A stretch of DNA of 64,000 nucleotides from contig OZ245892.1 of assembly GCA_965229605.1 (NCBI GenBank), positions 1,054,001-1,118,000 of the forward strand. The letters are read 5' to 3'. Source of the stretch: G965229605 sp965229605. GTDB taxonomy: Bacteria > Pseudomonadota > Alphaproteobacteria > CBDDJK01. Positions within the stretch are counted from its first letter, which is position 1, and the number at the start of each line of letters is the position of its first letter. The position numbers and the translations under genes were made by a program. Shown here piece by piece: positions 53,654-64,000 of the stretch. The notes beneath the pieces are model-generated. The model saw only the letters and a list, made by a program, of their open reading frames with translations. It ran no database searches and was not told where the DNA came from.

Positions 53654-54889
53654 ATGACAGTGAATAGACGTAAATTTCTGACGGCAAGTGCAGCATTGGG
53701 CGGGAGCATGTTAGGTGGAGCACTTGTGATGCCGCGCCTGGCAGGTGCAGCAGATACCATCAAGCTGGGTTCTGTCCTTGATACGTCCGGGCCATTCGAT
53801 GCCTATGGCAAACCCATGGACAAGGCATTGCGACTGGCCGTGGCAAAGATCAATGCCGAGGGCGGATTACTGGGCAAGCAGGTTGAGGTCGTTGCCTATG
53901 ACACCCAGTCCGACATGGCCCTTTACACGCAATATGGTCAGCAACTGACTCGCCAGGACAAGGTAGATGTTGTCCACGGCGGCATTCTGTCTGCATCACG
54001 CGAAGCCATTCGCCAGACCATGCGCAAGACCAAAACACTCTATTTCTATAATGTGCTTTATGAAGGCGGTGTTTGTGACCGCAATATCTTTATCAACGGC
54101 ATCACGCCCGCCCAGCAGGTCGAGGTTCTGGTGCCTTACGCCATGGGCAAGTCTGGCAAGAAAGTCTATGTCCTTGCCGCTGACTATAACTACGGTCAGT
54201 ATATGGCAGACTGGATCCGGAAATTTGTTGCCGACAATGGTGGCGAAACGGTTGGAGTCGATTTCTTCCCGCTCAATGTCTCTGACTTTGGCTCAACAAT
54301 CGCAAAAATTCAGACAGCCGCGCCTGATCTTGTTATTGCGCCGCTTGTTGGCGGGGCGCATCTTTCATTCTTCCGCCAATGGGCTGCGGCCGGTATGAAT
54401 TCCAAAATTCCCCTGGCTTCGACCACTCTGGGCGTTGGCAACGAGCATAAGGTCCTGACGCCGGAAGAAGGCAATGGCATCATGGTTGCTTTCAACTATA
54501 GTCAGGAGCTCGATACGCCGGAAAATAACGCATTCAAGAAAGCATGGGCTGACGCTTATGACGGTGATCAGAGCATGCACGAAATTGCTGTCTCCAACTA
54601 TAGTGGTATCCTGACCTGGGCTGCCGGTGTTAAAAAAGCCGGATCGCTTGATCGGGACAAGGTGATTGAAGCCCTTGAAAGCGGCATTTCAATCGATGGG
54701 CCGGGGGGCAAGGTGACGGTTGATCCAAAGACCCACCATGCGGTTCTTGACGTTCACATCATGGAATTCAAAGACCAGAAGATGAATGTCATCGAAACAC
54801 TGCCACAGCGTCAACCAGCCGACACGCAGGCTGTTTGTGATCTGTTCGCAAACCCGGACGATAATACGCAATACGAAATCAAGATTTAA
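53654..54889 (+). CDS. Amide/urea-type ABC transporter substrate-binding protein (Tat-exported)
   Basis: 411 residues. A twin-arginine signal 'NRRKFLTASAALGG' with hydrophobic stretch and cleavage near AGA (about residue 32) sends the folded protein to the periplasm. The mature part is a type I binding fold of the UrtA/FmdD group: 'IKLGSVLDTSGPFDAYGKPMDKALRLAVAKINAEGGLLGKQVEVV', 'YFYNVLYEGGVCDRNIF' with the Cys typical of UrtA-like proteins, and 'VYVLAADYNYGQYMADWIRKF'. It supplies the permeases at 54995 and 55861. Together with the amidase domain downstream, urea or a short-chain amide is the likely ligand. Confidence 0.85.
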   Translation: MTVNRRKFLTASAALGGSMLGGALVMPRLAGAADTIKLGSVLDTSGPFDAYGKPMDKALRLAVAKINAEGGLLGKQVEVVAYDTQSDMALYTQYGQQLTRQDKVDVVHGGILSASREAIRQTMRKTKTLYFYNVLYEGGVCDRNIFINGITPAQQVEVLVPYAMGKSGKKVYVLAADYNYGQYMADWIRKFVADNGGETVGVDFFPLNVSDFGSTIAKIQTAAPDLVIAPLVGGAHLSFFRQWAAAGMNSKIPLASTTLGVGNEHKVLTPEEGNGIMVAFNYSQELDTPENNAFKKAWADAYDGDQSMHEIAVSNYSGILTWAAGVKKAGSLDRDKVIEALESGISIDGPGGKVTVDPKTHHAVLDVHIMEFKDQKMNVIETLPQRQPADTQAVCDLFANPDDNTQYEIKI

Positions 54890-54912
54890 CTCTCCCACTT
54901 CACTTGTGCTGT

Positions 54913-54944
54913 GGGGGCAGCCTTCGCGCTGCCCCCGCTTTTTC
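54913..54944 (+). terminator. Strong stem-loop terminator inside the amide operon
   Basis: GGGGGCAGC (54913-54921) and GCTGCCCCC (54928-54936), loop CTTCGC, then GCTTTTT. This is a rho-independent terminator in form. It follows the binding-protein gene and precedes the permease genes by 50 bp, so it probably lets most transcripts stop after the binding protein, raising it above the membrane subunits. Confidence 0.8.
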
Positions 54945-54971
54945 AAACCAGTGTTTGCAAGTCGGGGTTTA

Positions 54972-54983
54972 GGGTCCTGACCC
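54972..54983. repeat. Copy of the dispersed 12-bp palindrome
   Basis: GGGTCCTGACCC between the terminator and the first permease start (54995). Same 12 bp as at 19546, 34401 and 46447. It lies in the leader of the permease gene. Confidence 0.7.
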
Positions 54984-54994
54984 TGGAAGTCTGA

Positions 54995-55861
54995 ATGGAT
55001 TTGTTCTTCGTCATATTGGTGGAAATCCTTTACGCCATCGCCTCTCTGGCTCTTATCAGTGCCGGACTGGCTGTGGTTTTCGGGATGATGAAAGTCATCA
55101 ACCTTGCCCATGGCGAATTCATGATGCTTGGCGGCTATGTCACCATCACAGCCGTAAACCTTGGCATCAATGTCTTTGTTGCCATGCTGATCATCGCCCC
55201 GCTGACCGTGGGGCTTATCGGTCTTGTCGTTGAACGATTGGTCATTCGCCATCTCTATGGGCGCCTGGTTGACACCATGCTTGCAACCTGGGGACTCAGC
55301 CTGCTTTTTATCGGTATTGTCACCATGATCTTTGGCAATACCACCACAAGTATCACAACCCCTATCAGCGGCTTTGCCGTCGGAGACTATCAAATAAACG
55401 GTTATAATTTCTTCATTATTTTCATAGCCTGCCTGTTGCTGATTGCCATGTATATTATGCTCAAGACCACACGCTTTGGCCTGATTGCACGCGGAACCAT
55501 GCAGCGTTCCGATATCGCCGCCGCTTTGGGATACAGCCCCGACCGCATCTATATGGCAACCTTCTTTTGCGGCTCTGCCCTGACCGGACTGGCAGGGGCT
55601 ATCTTTGCGCCTCTGGTCGGTCTGGTCCCGACATCCGGCACAGCCTATATGGCAAAAGCCTTCATTACCGTTGTCGCCGGTGGCCCCTCGATGATCACCG
55701 GCCTGTTAAGCAGCTCCACCATCTTCGGAGGCATCAACCAGATCATCACCTTTGGCTCGTCAGCCGTCTTCGGTGAAGTCGCCATTCTGATCGCAGCCGT
55801 CATTATCCTGCGCCTCATCCCGCAAGGAATCACCAGCAGATTCTTTAAAGGAAAAATGTGA
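54995..55861 (+). CDS. ABC transporter permease, LivH/UrtB type
   Basis: 288 residues with eight or nine membrane helices. 'ALISAGLAVVFGMMKVINLAHGEFMMLGGYVT' is the LivH hallmark near the N terminus, 'RLVIRHLYGRLVDTMLATWGLSLL' and 'RGTMQRSDIAAALGYSPDRIYMATFFCGSALTGLAG' form the cytoplasmic coupling region. It pairs with the LivM-type permease; the stop codon shares a base with the next ATG (TGATG). Confidence 0.92.
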   Translation: MDLFFVILVEILYAIASLALISAGLAVVFGMMKVINLAHGEFMMLGGYVTITAVNLGINVFVAMLIIAPLTVGLIGLVVERLVIRHLYGRLVDTMLATWGLSLLFIGIVTMIFGNTTTSITTPISGFAVGDYQINGYNFFIIFIACLLLIAMYIMLKTTRFGLIARGTMQRSDIAAALGYSPDRIYMATFFCGSALTGLAGAIFAPLVGLVPTSGTAYMAKAFITVVAGGPSMITGLLSSSTIFGGINQIITFGSSAVFGEVAILIAAVIILRLIPQGITSRFFKGKM

Positions 55862-56898
55862 TGAAGAATCTGTGGGGAAAACAGGACCTTCTTGCCCTCG
55901 TCATCGGTTTGATCGGTATCTGGCTGCTGCCAACACTCATCAACACTTATACCCTGACAATCCTGGTCATCTATGGAATGCTGGGATTAAGCCTCGGCCT
56001 TGTCTGGGGATTTGGCGGAATTCTGTGCTTTGGACAGGCCGCTTTCTTTGGCCTCGGGGCCTATACTTACGCAATAGCTGCCATCAATATCGGCGAAAGC
56101 ACATTGCCAATGCTGCTTGCAATCCTTGTCCCGGCCATCGTTGCCGCACTTCTCGGCGCGATGATGTTCTATGGACGTCTCGGCGATGTCTATCTTGGTG
56201 TCATCACCCTCGTCTTCACGCTCATCCTGTTCCGACTCGTCAATTCAACCGCCGGGCCGCAATATGTTATCGGTAATGCCAGACTGGGGGGCTTTAACGG
56301 AATACCCGGTTTCCATACCCTCAATGTGCCAGGGCAACCGGATAACTTCATCTGGGGAGATCCCCTTTACTATGTATGTGCCTTTGCCCTCCTGATCGTC
56401 TTTTTCTTTGTGACCTGGCTGCTCAGGACATCCTTCGGGCGCATCGCCATTGGAATTCGCGAGAATGAAACCAGAATCTCTCTGATGGGATATAACGTGG
56501 CAGCCAGAAAAACCGCCCTTTTCACCATCGGCGCAGCCATTGCCGGTCTTGCCGGTGCTCTCTTCGCAAATTGGGGAGAAATCGTCACCCCCGGCCTGTT
56601 CAGCCTGGGACAAAACGCAGAAATCATTATCTGGTGCATCGTCGGCGGGCTTGGCACACGCTTTGGCCCCGTCATTGGGGCAGCTGGTCTTGCCTATTTA
56701 AAGTTCATGCTTGGACAGCAAGCCTTGATCGATAACTCCATTATCATGGGCCTTATCCTAGTTCTTTTCGTCCTCTTCCTGCCAAAAGGACTTGTGCCAG
56801 CCGCTGTAAGCCTGTGGCGCTCAATTTTTGGGCGGCGTTCCGCGCAGCGCAACAACAATCGCCGCCGCATACGAACTGCAGGGACACACCATGCCTGA
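55861..56898 (+). CDS. ABC transporter permease, LivM/UrtC type
   Basis: 345 residues from the ATG at 55861, which shares a base with the upstream stop; a GTG one codon earlier is possible. About ten membrane helices; 'GLSLGLVWGFGGILCFGQAAFFGLGAYTYAI' is the LivM hallmark, and 'RTSFGRIAIGIRENETRISLMGYNVAARKTALFTIGAAIAGLAGALF' is the coupling region. The C-terminal tail is basic and Arg/Asn-rich (RRSAQRNNNRRR). The 3' end overlaps the ATPase gene by 8 bp. Confidence 0.92.
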   Translation: MKNLWGKQDLLALVIGLIGIWLLPTLINTYTLTILVIYGMLGLSLGLVWGFGGILCFGQAAFFGLGAYTYAIAAINIGESTLPMLLAILVPAIVAALLGAMMFYGRLGDVYLGVITLVFTLILFRLVNSTAGPQYVIGNARLGGFNGIPGFHTLNVPGQPDNFIWGDPLYYVCAFALLIVFFFVTWLLRTSFGRIAIGIRENETRISLMGYNVAARKTALFTIGAAIAGLAGALFANWGEIVTPGLFSLGQNAEIIIWCIVGGLGTRFGPVIGAAGLAYLKFMLGQQALIDNSIIMGLILVLFVLFLPKGLVPAAVSLWRSIFGRRSAQRNNNRRRIRTAGTHHA

Positions 56899-57603
56899 AA
56901 CGGTTCTTGAAACAGTTGGCCTGACCATGCGCTTTGGCGGGGTCACCGCCGCCGATAACGTCCATTTCAAACTGGGCGCGCGTGAATTGCGCTGTCTGAT
57001 TGGTCCAAACGGGGCGGGTAAATCGACATTCTTCAAATGTGTGACCGGCCTTCATACCCCAAGCGAAGGCCAGGTTTTCATGCGTGGAGAGGAAACAACC
57101 GGCTGGCATCCGCACCAGATTGCCTCCCTTGGCGTGGGCATCAAGACACAAGTGCCAAACGTTCTGGATGGTCTGAGCGTCTTTGAAAATATCTGGATGG
57201 CCGCACGGCGGTTTTATCCAGCCAAGGAAGCGTCTGACCGGGCTGTAGATATTATTGACCGGCTTGCGCTTTCACCCATTGCCAAAGCTGATCTGGGTCA
57301 GCTTGCGCATGGTGAGCGTCAAAGGGTTGAGCTTGGACTGGTGGCTGTTGGTGATCCATGGCTTGTGCTTCTGGATGAACCTGCTGCTGGCATGTCGGCA
57401 GAGGATATTGAGCGGATGATCGCCATCATTGACGAAATGATCAAGACGGCAGCTGTCATTATTGTTGAACATGACATGCAGTTTATCCGGTCAATCGCTT
57501 CGACTGTGACCGTCTTTCATCAAGGCGCGGTGCTGATGGAAGACCATGTGGACCGGGTTATGTCCGATCCAACTGTCCGTAATGTATATCTGGGGAAAAA
57601 TTC

Positions 57604-57607
<4 letters not shown>
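56891..57607 (+). CDS. ABC transporter ATP-binding protein, LivG/UrtD type
   Basis: 238 residues from the ATG at 56891, overlapping the permease gene; an upstream in-frame start at 56828 lies well inside that gene. Walker A 'GPNGAGKST', signature 'LAHGERQRVELGL' (a variant of LSGGQ as usual in LivG), Walker B 'WLVLLDEPAAGM' and 'IIVEHDM' are present. It is the first of the two ATPase subunits of the amide importer and overlaps the fusion gene by 4 bp (ATGA). Confidence 0.92.
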
Positions 57608-59979
<2,372 letters not shown>

Positions 59980-59989
59980 GGAGGGTTTG

Positions 59990-61753
59990 ATGTCAATATT
60001 GAACGAAAGTCTTGCAAATCAGATCCGGGATGCCGGAAACTTGTCCCGCGACAAGGATGTGTCTCACACAGCCCCTGTCAATAGCGTCTCGTATGTCAGG
60101 GGCGAAACAAATGCAGAGCTGGAATATATCACCATTCCACAGTTGATGCGTGGCACGGTCTCACGCCACGGCCCGCGCGATGCCGTGATTTTCGCCGATA
60201 CTGGCGAGCGGCGAAGCTACTATGATTTCGACCGCGAGATCGATGCATTGGCAAGCGGCTTGCTGGCAATGGGCCTTCAAAAGGGCGAGCGAGTTGGTAT
60301 CTGGTCTCCCAATCGCTACGAATGGATTCTTACGCAATTCGCGACAGCAAGAATTGGCCTGATTATGGTCAATATCAACCCGGCCTACCGCTTGGCCGAG
60401 GTCGAATATGCTTTGAACAAAGTCGGGTGCAAAGCACTCATTCTGGCCAAGTCTTTCAAGACCTCCAGCTACCTTGATATGATCCGGCAACTGGCGCCAG
60501 AACTGGAAAATTGTGAGCCAGGTCGATTGAATTCAGTGAAACTGCCAGCACTCAAAAATATTGTCGTTATGGATGATAACCCCGGACCCGGCGCCTTCAG
60601 CTTCGAGCAGGTAAAAAACCTTGGCGGACCCGCTCAACAGCTTCGATTATCCATGATCGATAGCTCTCTTGACCCCGATGACCCTATCAATATTCAATTT
60701 ACATCTGGAACCACCGGGGCGCCAAAAGGGGCAACGCTCTCCCATTATAACATCGTCAATAATGCCCGTTTTGTCACTGATCGCATTGAACTGACGCATA
60801 ATGATCGCCTTTGCATTCCGGTACCGCTTTATCACTGTTTTGGCATGGTGATGGGTGTCCTTGGCGCGGTTAGCAAAGGCGCAACCATGGTCTTTCCGGG
60901 CGAATCCTTTGATCCGGTGATGACATTGGAAGCCCTTTCCAAAGAACGCTGCACCGCCCTTTATGGTGTGCCGACCATGTTTGTTGCCATGCTTCAGGAG
61001 ATGGAGACAAAGCCTTTTAATCTCGGTGCGCTACGCACAGGCATTATGGCAGGTGCCCCCTGCCCTGTTGATGTTATGGAGCGGGTGAATAACCAGATGA
61101 ACATGCATGAAGTGACCATCTGCTATGGTATGACGGAAACATCTCCGGTTTCGTTCCAAAGCTTTGTTTCTGATCCGGTTGATAAACGGTGTAGCACGGT
61201 TGGGCGCATACATCCTCATCTGGAGGTGAAAATTATCGATGCCAGGGGCCAGATTGTTCCTGTCGGCGAGCAGGGTGAGCTTTGCACGCGCGGTTATTCC
61301 GTCATGAAGGGCTATTGGGATGATGACGAGCGGACTCGTGAAAGCATCATTGATGGATGGATGCATACCGGCGATCTCGCCACCTTTGATGAAGAAGGTT
61401 TTTGTACAATCGTCGGGCGCGTCAAGGATATGATTATCCGCGGCGGGGAGAACATCTATCCGCGAGAGGTTGAAGAATATCTGTTCCGCCATCCAGAGGT
61501 ATCCGAGGCACAGGTTTTCGGCATCCCGGATGAAAAGTACGGAGAAGAAGTCTGCGCCTGGATCATCCAGAAACCGGGTGCGGACCTTGGCGCGGAGGCC
61601 ATACAGCATTTTTGCCAAGGCCAGATTGCGCATTATAAAGTGCCGAAGCATATCCGGATTGTTGACGAGATTCCGATGACGATTACGGGCAAGCCCCAGA
61701 AGTTTATCATGCGGGACAAAATGCTGGAGATGCTTTCCGGCGAAACCGGCTAA
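59990..61753 (+). CDS. AMP-binding acyl-CoA synthetase (fatty-acid/isovalerate type)
   Basis: 587 residues from the ATG at 59990, with GAGGAGGG upstream. Adenylate-forming motifs: P-loop 'FTSGTTGAPKGATLSH', 'YGMTETSPVS', 'HTGDLATFDEEGFCTIVGRVKDMIIRGGENIYPREVEEYL', and the catalytic Lys in 'ITGKPQKFIMRD'. The family activates carboxylic acids to CoA thioesters. It starts 10 bp after the fusion gene and precedes isovaleryl-CoA dehydrogenase, so it may activate isovalerate or another branched or medium-chain acid. The chain-length preference cannot be read. Confidence 0.88.
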   Translation: MSILNESLANQIRDAGNLSRDKDVSHTAPVNSVSYVRGETNAELEYITIPQLMRGTVSRHGPRDAVIFADTGERRSYYDFDREIDALASGLLAMGLQKGERVGIWSPNRYEWILTQFATARIGLIMVNINPAYRLAEVEYALNKVGCKALILAKSFKTSSYLDMIRQLAPELENCEPGRLNSVKLPALKNIVVMDDNPGPGAFSFEQVKNLGGPAQQLRLSMIDSSLDPDDPINIQFTSGTTGAPKGATLSHYNIVNNARFVTDRIELTHNDRLCIPVPLYHCFGMVMGVLGAVSKGATMVFPGESFDPVMTLEALSKERCTALYGVPTMFVAMLQEMETKPFNLGALRTGIMAGAPCPVDVMERVNNQMNMHEVTICYGMTETSPVSFQSFVSDPVDKRCSTVGRIHPHLEVKIIDARGQIVPVGEQGELCTRGYSVMKGYWDDDERTRESIIDGWMHTGDLATFDEEGFCTIVGRVKDMIIRGGENIYPREVEEYLFRHPEVSEAQVFGIPDEKYGEEVCAWIIQKPGADLGAEAIQHFCQGQIAHYKVPKHIRIVDEIPMTITGKPQKFIMRDKMLEMLSGETG

Positions 61754-61813
61754 TCTTCCTTTAGTGTTAGGTAGTATGAAATTTGCTGCTGAATGCAGCA
61801 GAAATGGAGAATA

Positions 61814-62977
61814 ATGTTTCTTGCAACGATGAATTTTGATCTTGGCAGCGAGGTCAATAGCCTTAGAGAGATGGTCCATCGGTGGGCTCAGGAGCGGGTC
61901 AAGCCGCTTGCTGCGCAGATTGACGAGAAGAATGAATTTCCTGACGAACTATGGGAAGAAATGGGGGCATTGGGTCTTCTTGGAATTACCGTTCCCGAGG
62001 AAGATGGCGGGGCTGGCATGGGTTATTTGGCCCATACGATTGCTGTTGAAGAAATTGCCCGGGCAAGCGCGTCTGTTTCGTTGAGTTATGGGGCGCATTC
62101 CAATCTCTGTGTCAATCAGATTGCGCTGAATGGCAATGACGAGCAAAGGGCAAAATATCTGCCTGCGCTTATCACCGGACAAAGGGTTGGCGCTTTGGCC
62201 ATGTCGGAAGCCGGTGCCGGGTCCGATGTTGTGAGCATGAAGCTGAAAGCCGATAAGGGCAACGGATATTTCAAGCTCAACGGCACCAAATTCTGGATCA
62301 CCAATGGCGGTGAAGCCGCGACGTTGGTTGTTTATGCCAAGACGGATCCCGAAGCGGGTGCCAAAGGCCTTACTGCCTTTCTGATTGAAAAGGACATGCC
62401 CGGATTCAGCCAGTCCAGTCATTTTGACAAGCTGGGCATGCGCGGGTCCAACACGGTCGAACTTGTCTTTGAGGATGTAGAGGTCCCGTTTGAGAATATT
62501 CTTGGGGAAGAAGGTGCTGGCGCGAAAGTGCTGATGTCGGGTCTTGATTATGAACGCGTGGTTTTGTCGGGGATTGGCTGCGGGATCATGGCTGCCTGTC
62601 TTGACGAGATTATGCCTTATATGATCGAGCGCAAACAATTCGGCCAAAGCATCGGCAATTTCCAGCTGATGCAAGGCAAGATCGCAGACATGTATACCAA
62701 AATGAATTCGGCCCGGGCCTATGTCTATGAAGTGGCAAAGGCCTGTGATCGTGGAGAGGTAACACGCCAGGATGCTGCAGCTTGTGTTTTATATGCATCG
62801 GAAGAAGCGATGACTGTTGCCCATCAGGCCGTTCAGGCTATGGGTGGTGCCGGATTTATGAATGATACGGCGGTGAGTCGAATTTTCCGTGATGCAAAGC
62901 TGATGGAAATCGGGGCTGGCACGTCAGAAATCAGGCGCATGCTGATTGGCCGGGAGCTCATGGAGGCCATGCGCTGA
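61814..62977 (+). CDS. ivd: Isovaleryl-CoA dehydrogenase
   Basis: 387 residues from the ATG at 61814 with GGAG upstream. Acyl-CoA dehydrogenase pattern: '[50 protein letters not shown]' is the isovaleryl-specific N-terminal region, '[20 protein letters not shown]' and 'FWITNGGEA' bind FAD and substrate, and the base Glu is in the '[10 protein letters not shown]' segment as in isovaleryl-CoA dehydrogenase, where it lies on the G helix. It oxidises isovaleryl-CoA to 3-methylcrotonyl-CoA in leucine breakdown. The stop overlaps the carboxylase start (TGATG). Confidence 0.88.
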   Translation: MFLATMNFDLGSEVNSLREMVHRWAQERVKPLAAQIDEKNEFPDELWEEMGALGLLGITVPEEDGGAGMGYLAHTIAVEEIARASASVSLSYGAHSNLCVNQIALNGNDEQRAKYLPALITGQRVGALAMSEAGAGSDVVSMKLKADKGNGYFKLNGTKFWITNGGEAATLVVYAKTDPEAGAKGLTAFLIEKDMPGFSQSSHFDKLGMRGSNTVELVFEDVEVPFENILGEEGAGAKVLMSGLDYERVVLSGIGCGIMAACLDEIMPYMIERKQFGQSIGNFQLMQGKIADMYTKMNSARAYVYEVAKACDRGEVTRQDAAACVLYASEEAMTVAHQAVQAMGGAGFMNDTAVSRIFRDAKLMEIGAGTSEIRRMLIGRELMEAMR

Positions 62978-64000
62978 TGCCGGTTTTATTATCAAATATA
63001 TCTGCGAGGTCAGAGGCCTTTCTTGCAAATGAAAAAGCACATGAGGCCGCAATTCAGCTGATAAAGGAGGCCGAGCAGGTCTGCATCGGCGGCGGCGGAG
63101 AAGCTTCCAGAGAGCGACATATTGCACGCGGCAAGCTGCTGCCGAGAGATCGCATCGCAGCCCTTATAGACCCGGGCTCTCCCTTTCTTGAAGTCGGTCT
63201 GTTTGGAGCTTTCGGGCTTTATGAAGGGGCTTGCCCTGCAGCCGGAATGATTGCCGGAATCGCAAAGGTCAGCAAGCGCGATGTGATGATTATCTGTAAC
63301 GATGCAACCGTCAAGGGCGGCACCTATTATCCAATGACGGTCAAAAAGCATTTGCGCGCCCAGAAGATTGCCGAGGAAAATCACCTTCCCTGCATCTATC
63401 TTGTTGATTCAGGCGGGGCTAACCTGCCCAGCCAGGATGAGGTCTTTCCTGACGAAAACCACTTTGGCCGCATCTTCTACAATCAGGCCAATATGTCGGC
63501 AAAAGCCATTCCACAGATTGCCGTTGTCATGGGTTCCTGTACGGCTGGCGGGGCCTATGTGCCAGCCATGTCGGATATCTCTATTATCGTCAAGGAACAA
63601 GGCACGATCTTTTTAGCTGGCCCGCCTCTGGTGAAAGCCGCAACCGGCGAAACCGTGTCAGCCGAAGACCTTGGTGGAGGCGATGTCCATACCCGTCTTT
63701 CCGGCGTTGCGGACTATCTTGCCAATAATGACGCACATGCCCTTTCGATTGCCCGTGAAGTCGTTGGCAATCTCAATCGGCGCAAACCGTTCGAAATTGA
63801 ACTGCGCACCCCCGAAGACCCCGCATATGACCCCGATGAAATACTGGGGGTTGTTCCGGCTGACCTTAAAACACCCTATGATATCCGTGAAGTCATCGCG
63901 CGTGTGGTGGACGGCTCACGCTTTGATGAATTTAAAGCACGCTATGGGCAAACACTGGTGTGCGGCTTTGCACATATCATGGGCATGCCGGTTGGCATCA
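62977..64000 (+). CDS. 3-methylcrotonyl-CoA carboxylase beta subunit, N-terminal part
   Basis: Open from the ATG at 62977 to the window edge (341 residues seen; about 535 expected). '[27 protein letters not shown]' opens the carboxyltransferase domain, '[61 protein letters not shown]' is highly characteristic of the MCC beta chain, and '[40 protein letters not shown]' is the acyl-CoA-binding region. It transfers CO2 from biotin to 3-methylcrotonyl-CoA. The alpha (biotin) subunit, hydratase and lyase would be expected just beyond the window. Confidence 0.9.
   Translation, partial: MPVLLSNISARSEAFLANEKAHEAAIQLIKEAEQVCIGGGGEASRERHIARGKLLPRDRIAALIDPGSPFLEVGLFGAFGLYEGACPAAGMIAGIAKVSKRDVMIICNDATVKGGTYYPMTVKKHLRAQKIAEENHLPCIYLVDSGGANLPSQDEVFPDENHFGRIFYNQANMSAKAIPQIAVVMGSCTAGGAYVPAMSDISIIVKEQGTIFLAGPPLVKAATGETVSAEDLGGGDVHTRLSGVADYLANNDAHALSIAREVVGNLNRRKPFEIELRTPEDPAYDPDEILGVVPADLKTPYDIREVIARVVDGSRFDEFKARYGQTLVCGFAHIMGMPVGI

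Overview
The window looks like part of a chromosome of a moderate-GC, probably marine alphaproteobacterium. This rests on the gene content (TRAP and Liv/Urt-type transporters, aerobic hemF, stand-alone mreB, leucine-degradation genes, a sigma54 regulator with a response-regulator receiver domain) and on the general character of the proteins. No rRNA or species marker is present, so the taxonomy is an inference.

Layout. 1-8.5 kb: a sugar or polyol uptake and catabolism cluster, with an ABC substrate-binding protein (cut by the window edge), two FGGY kinases, two HAD phosphatases, a UgpC/MalK-type ATPase, GlpD and a class II aldolase. 8.5-9.3 kb: a small methyltransferase gene. 9.4-14.4 kb: an AT-richer defence island on the minus strand containing two different retrons back to back, separated by a truncated type ISP restriction-modification gene. 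Retron 1 has a consensus promoter, a predicted msr-msd RNA, an undetected 56-residue Trp-rich ORF, an XRE-type HTH gene and an RT. Retron 2 has a PRTase-like/winged-helix gene, an RNA whose ends lie inside the two flanking genes, and an RT. 14.5-23 kb: TRAP transporter, D-aminoacylase, YtcJ-like amidohydrolase, COG0523 GTPase and TauE-like permease, interrupted by a 274-bp MITE-like element and a gene-remnant duplication. 23.4-30.4 kb: tRNA-Arg, mreB, kynU, a nucleotidyltransferase, an NtrC-like regulator, trxB, an orphan HicB-like protein and small membrane peptides. 30.5-44.6 kb: two giant tandem FecR/RTX surface proteins, followed (with a nucleotidyltransferase and carA between) by a type I secretion ATPase and its membrane-fusion partner. 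44.6-50 kb: hemF, an EamA exporter and a DUF3726/unknown/dipeptidase trio. 50-60 kb: tRNA-Ser, then a MarR-controlled amide uptake operon (AmiC-like sensor, flotillin-like protein, Tat-exported binding protein, two permeases, one ATPase and an ATPase-amidase fusion). 60-64 kb: leucine/isovalerate catabolism (acyl-CoA synthetase, isovaleryl-CoA dehydrogenase, methylcrotonyl-CoA carboxylase beta, cut by the window edge).

The most noteworthy material is the double retron island: both RTs carry retron-type motifs and both have a plausible msr-msd RNA with pairing ends and a TAGC branch motif. Other points of interest are the ABC ATPase-amidase fusion, the MITE-like element with the dispersed 12-bp palindrome related to its ends, and the tandem giant secreted proteins near a secretion system. 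All assignments come from reading the sequence; no database search was run.
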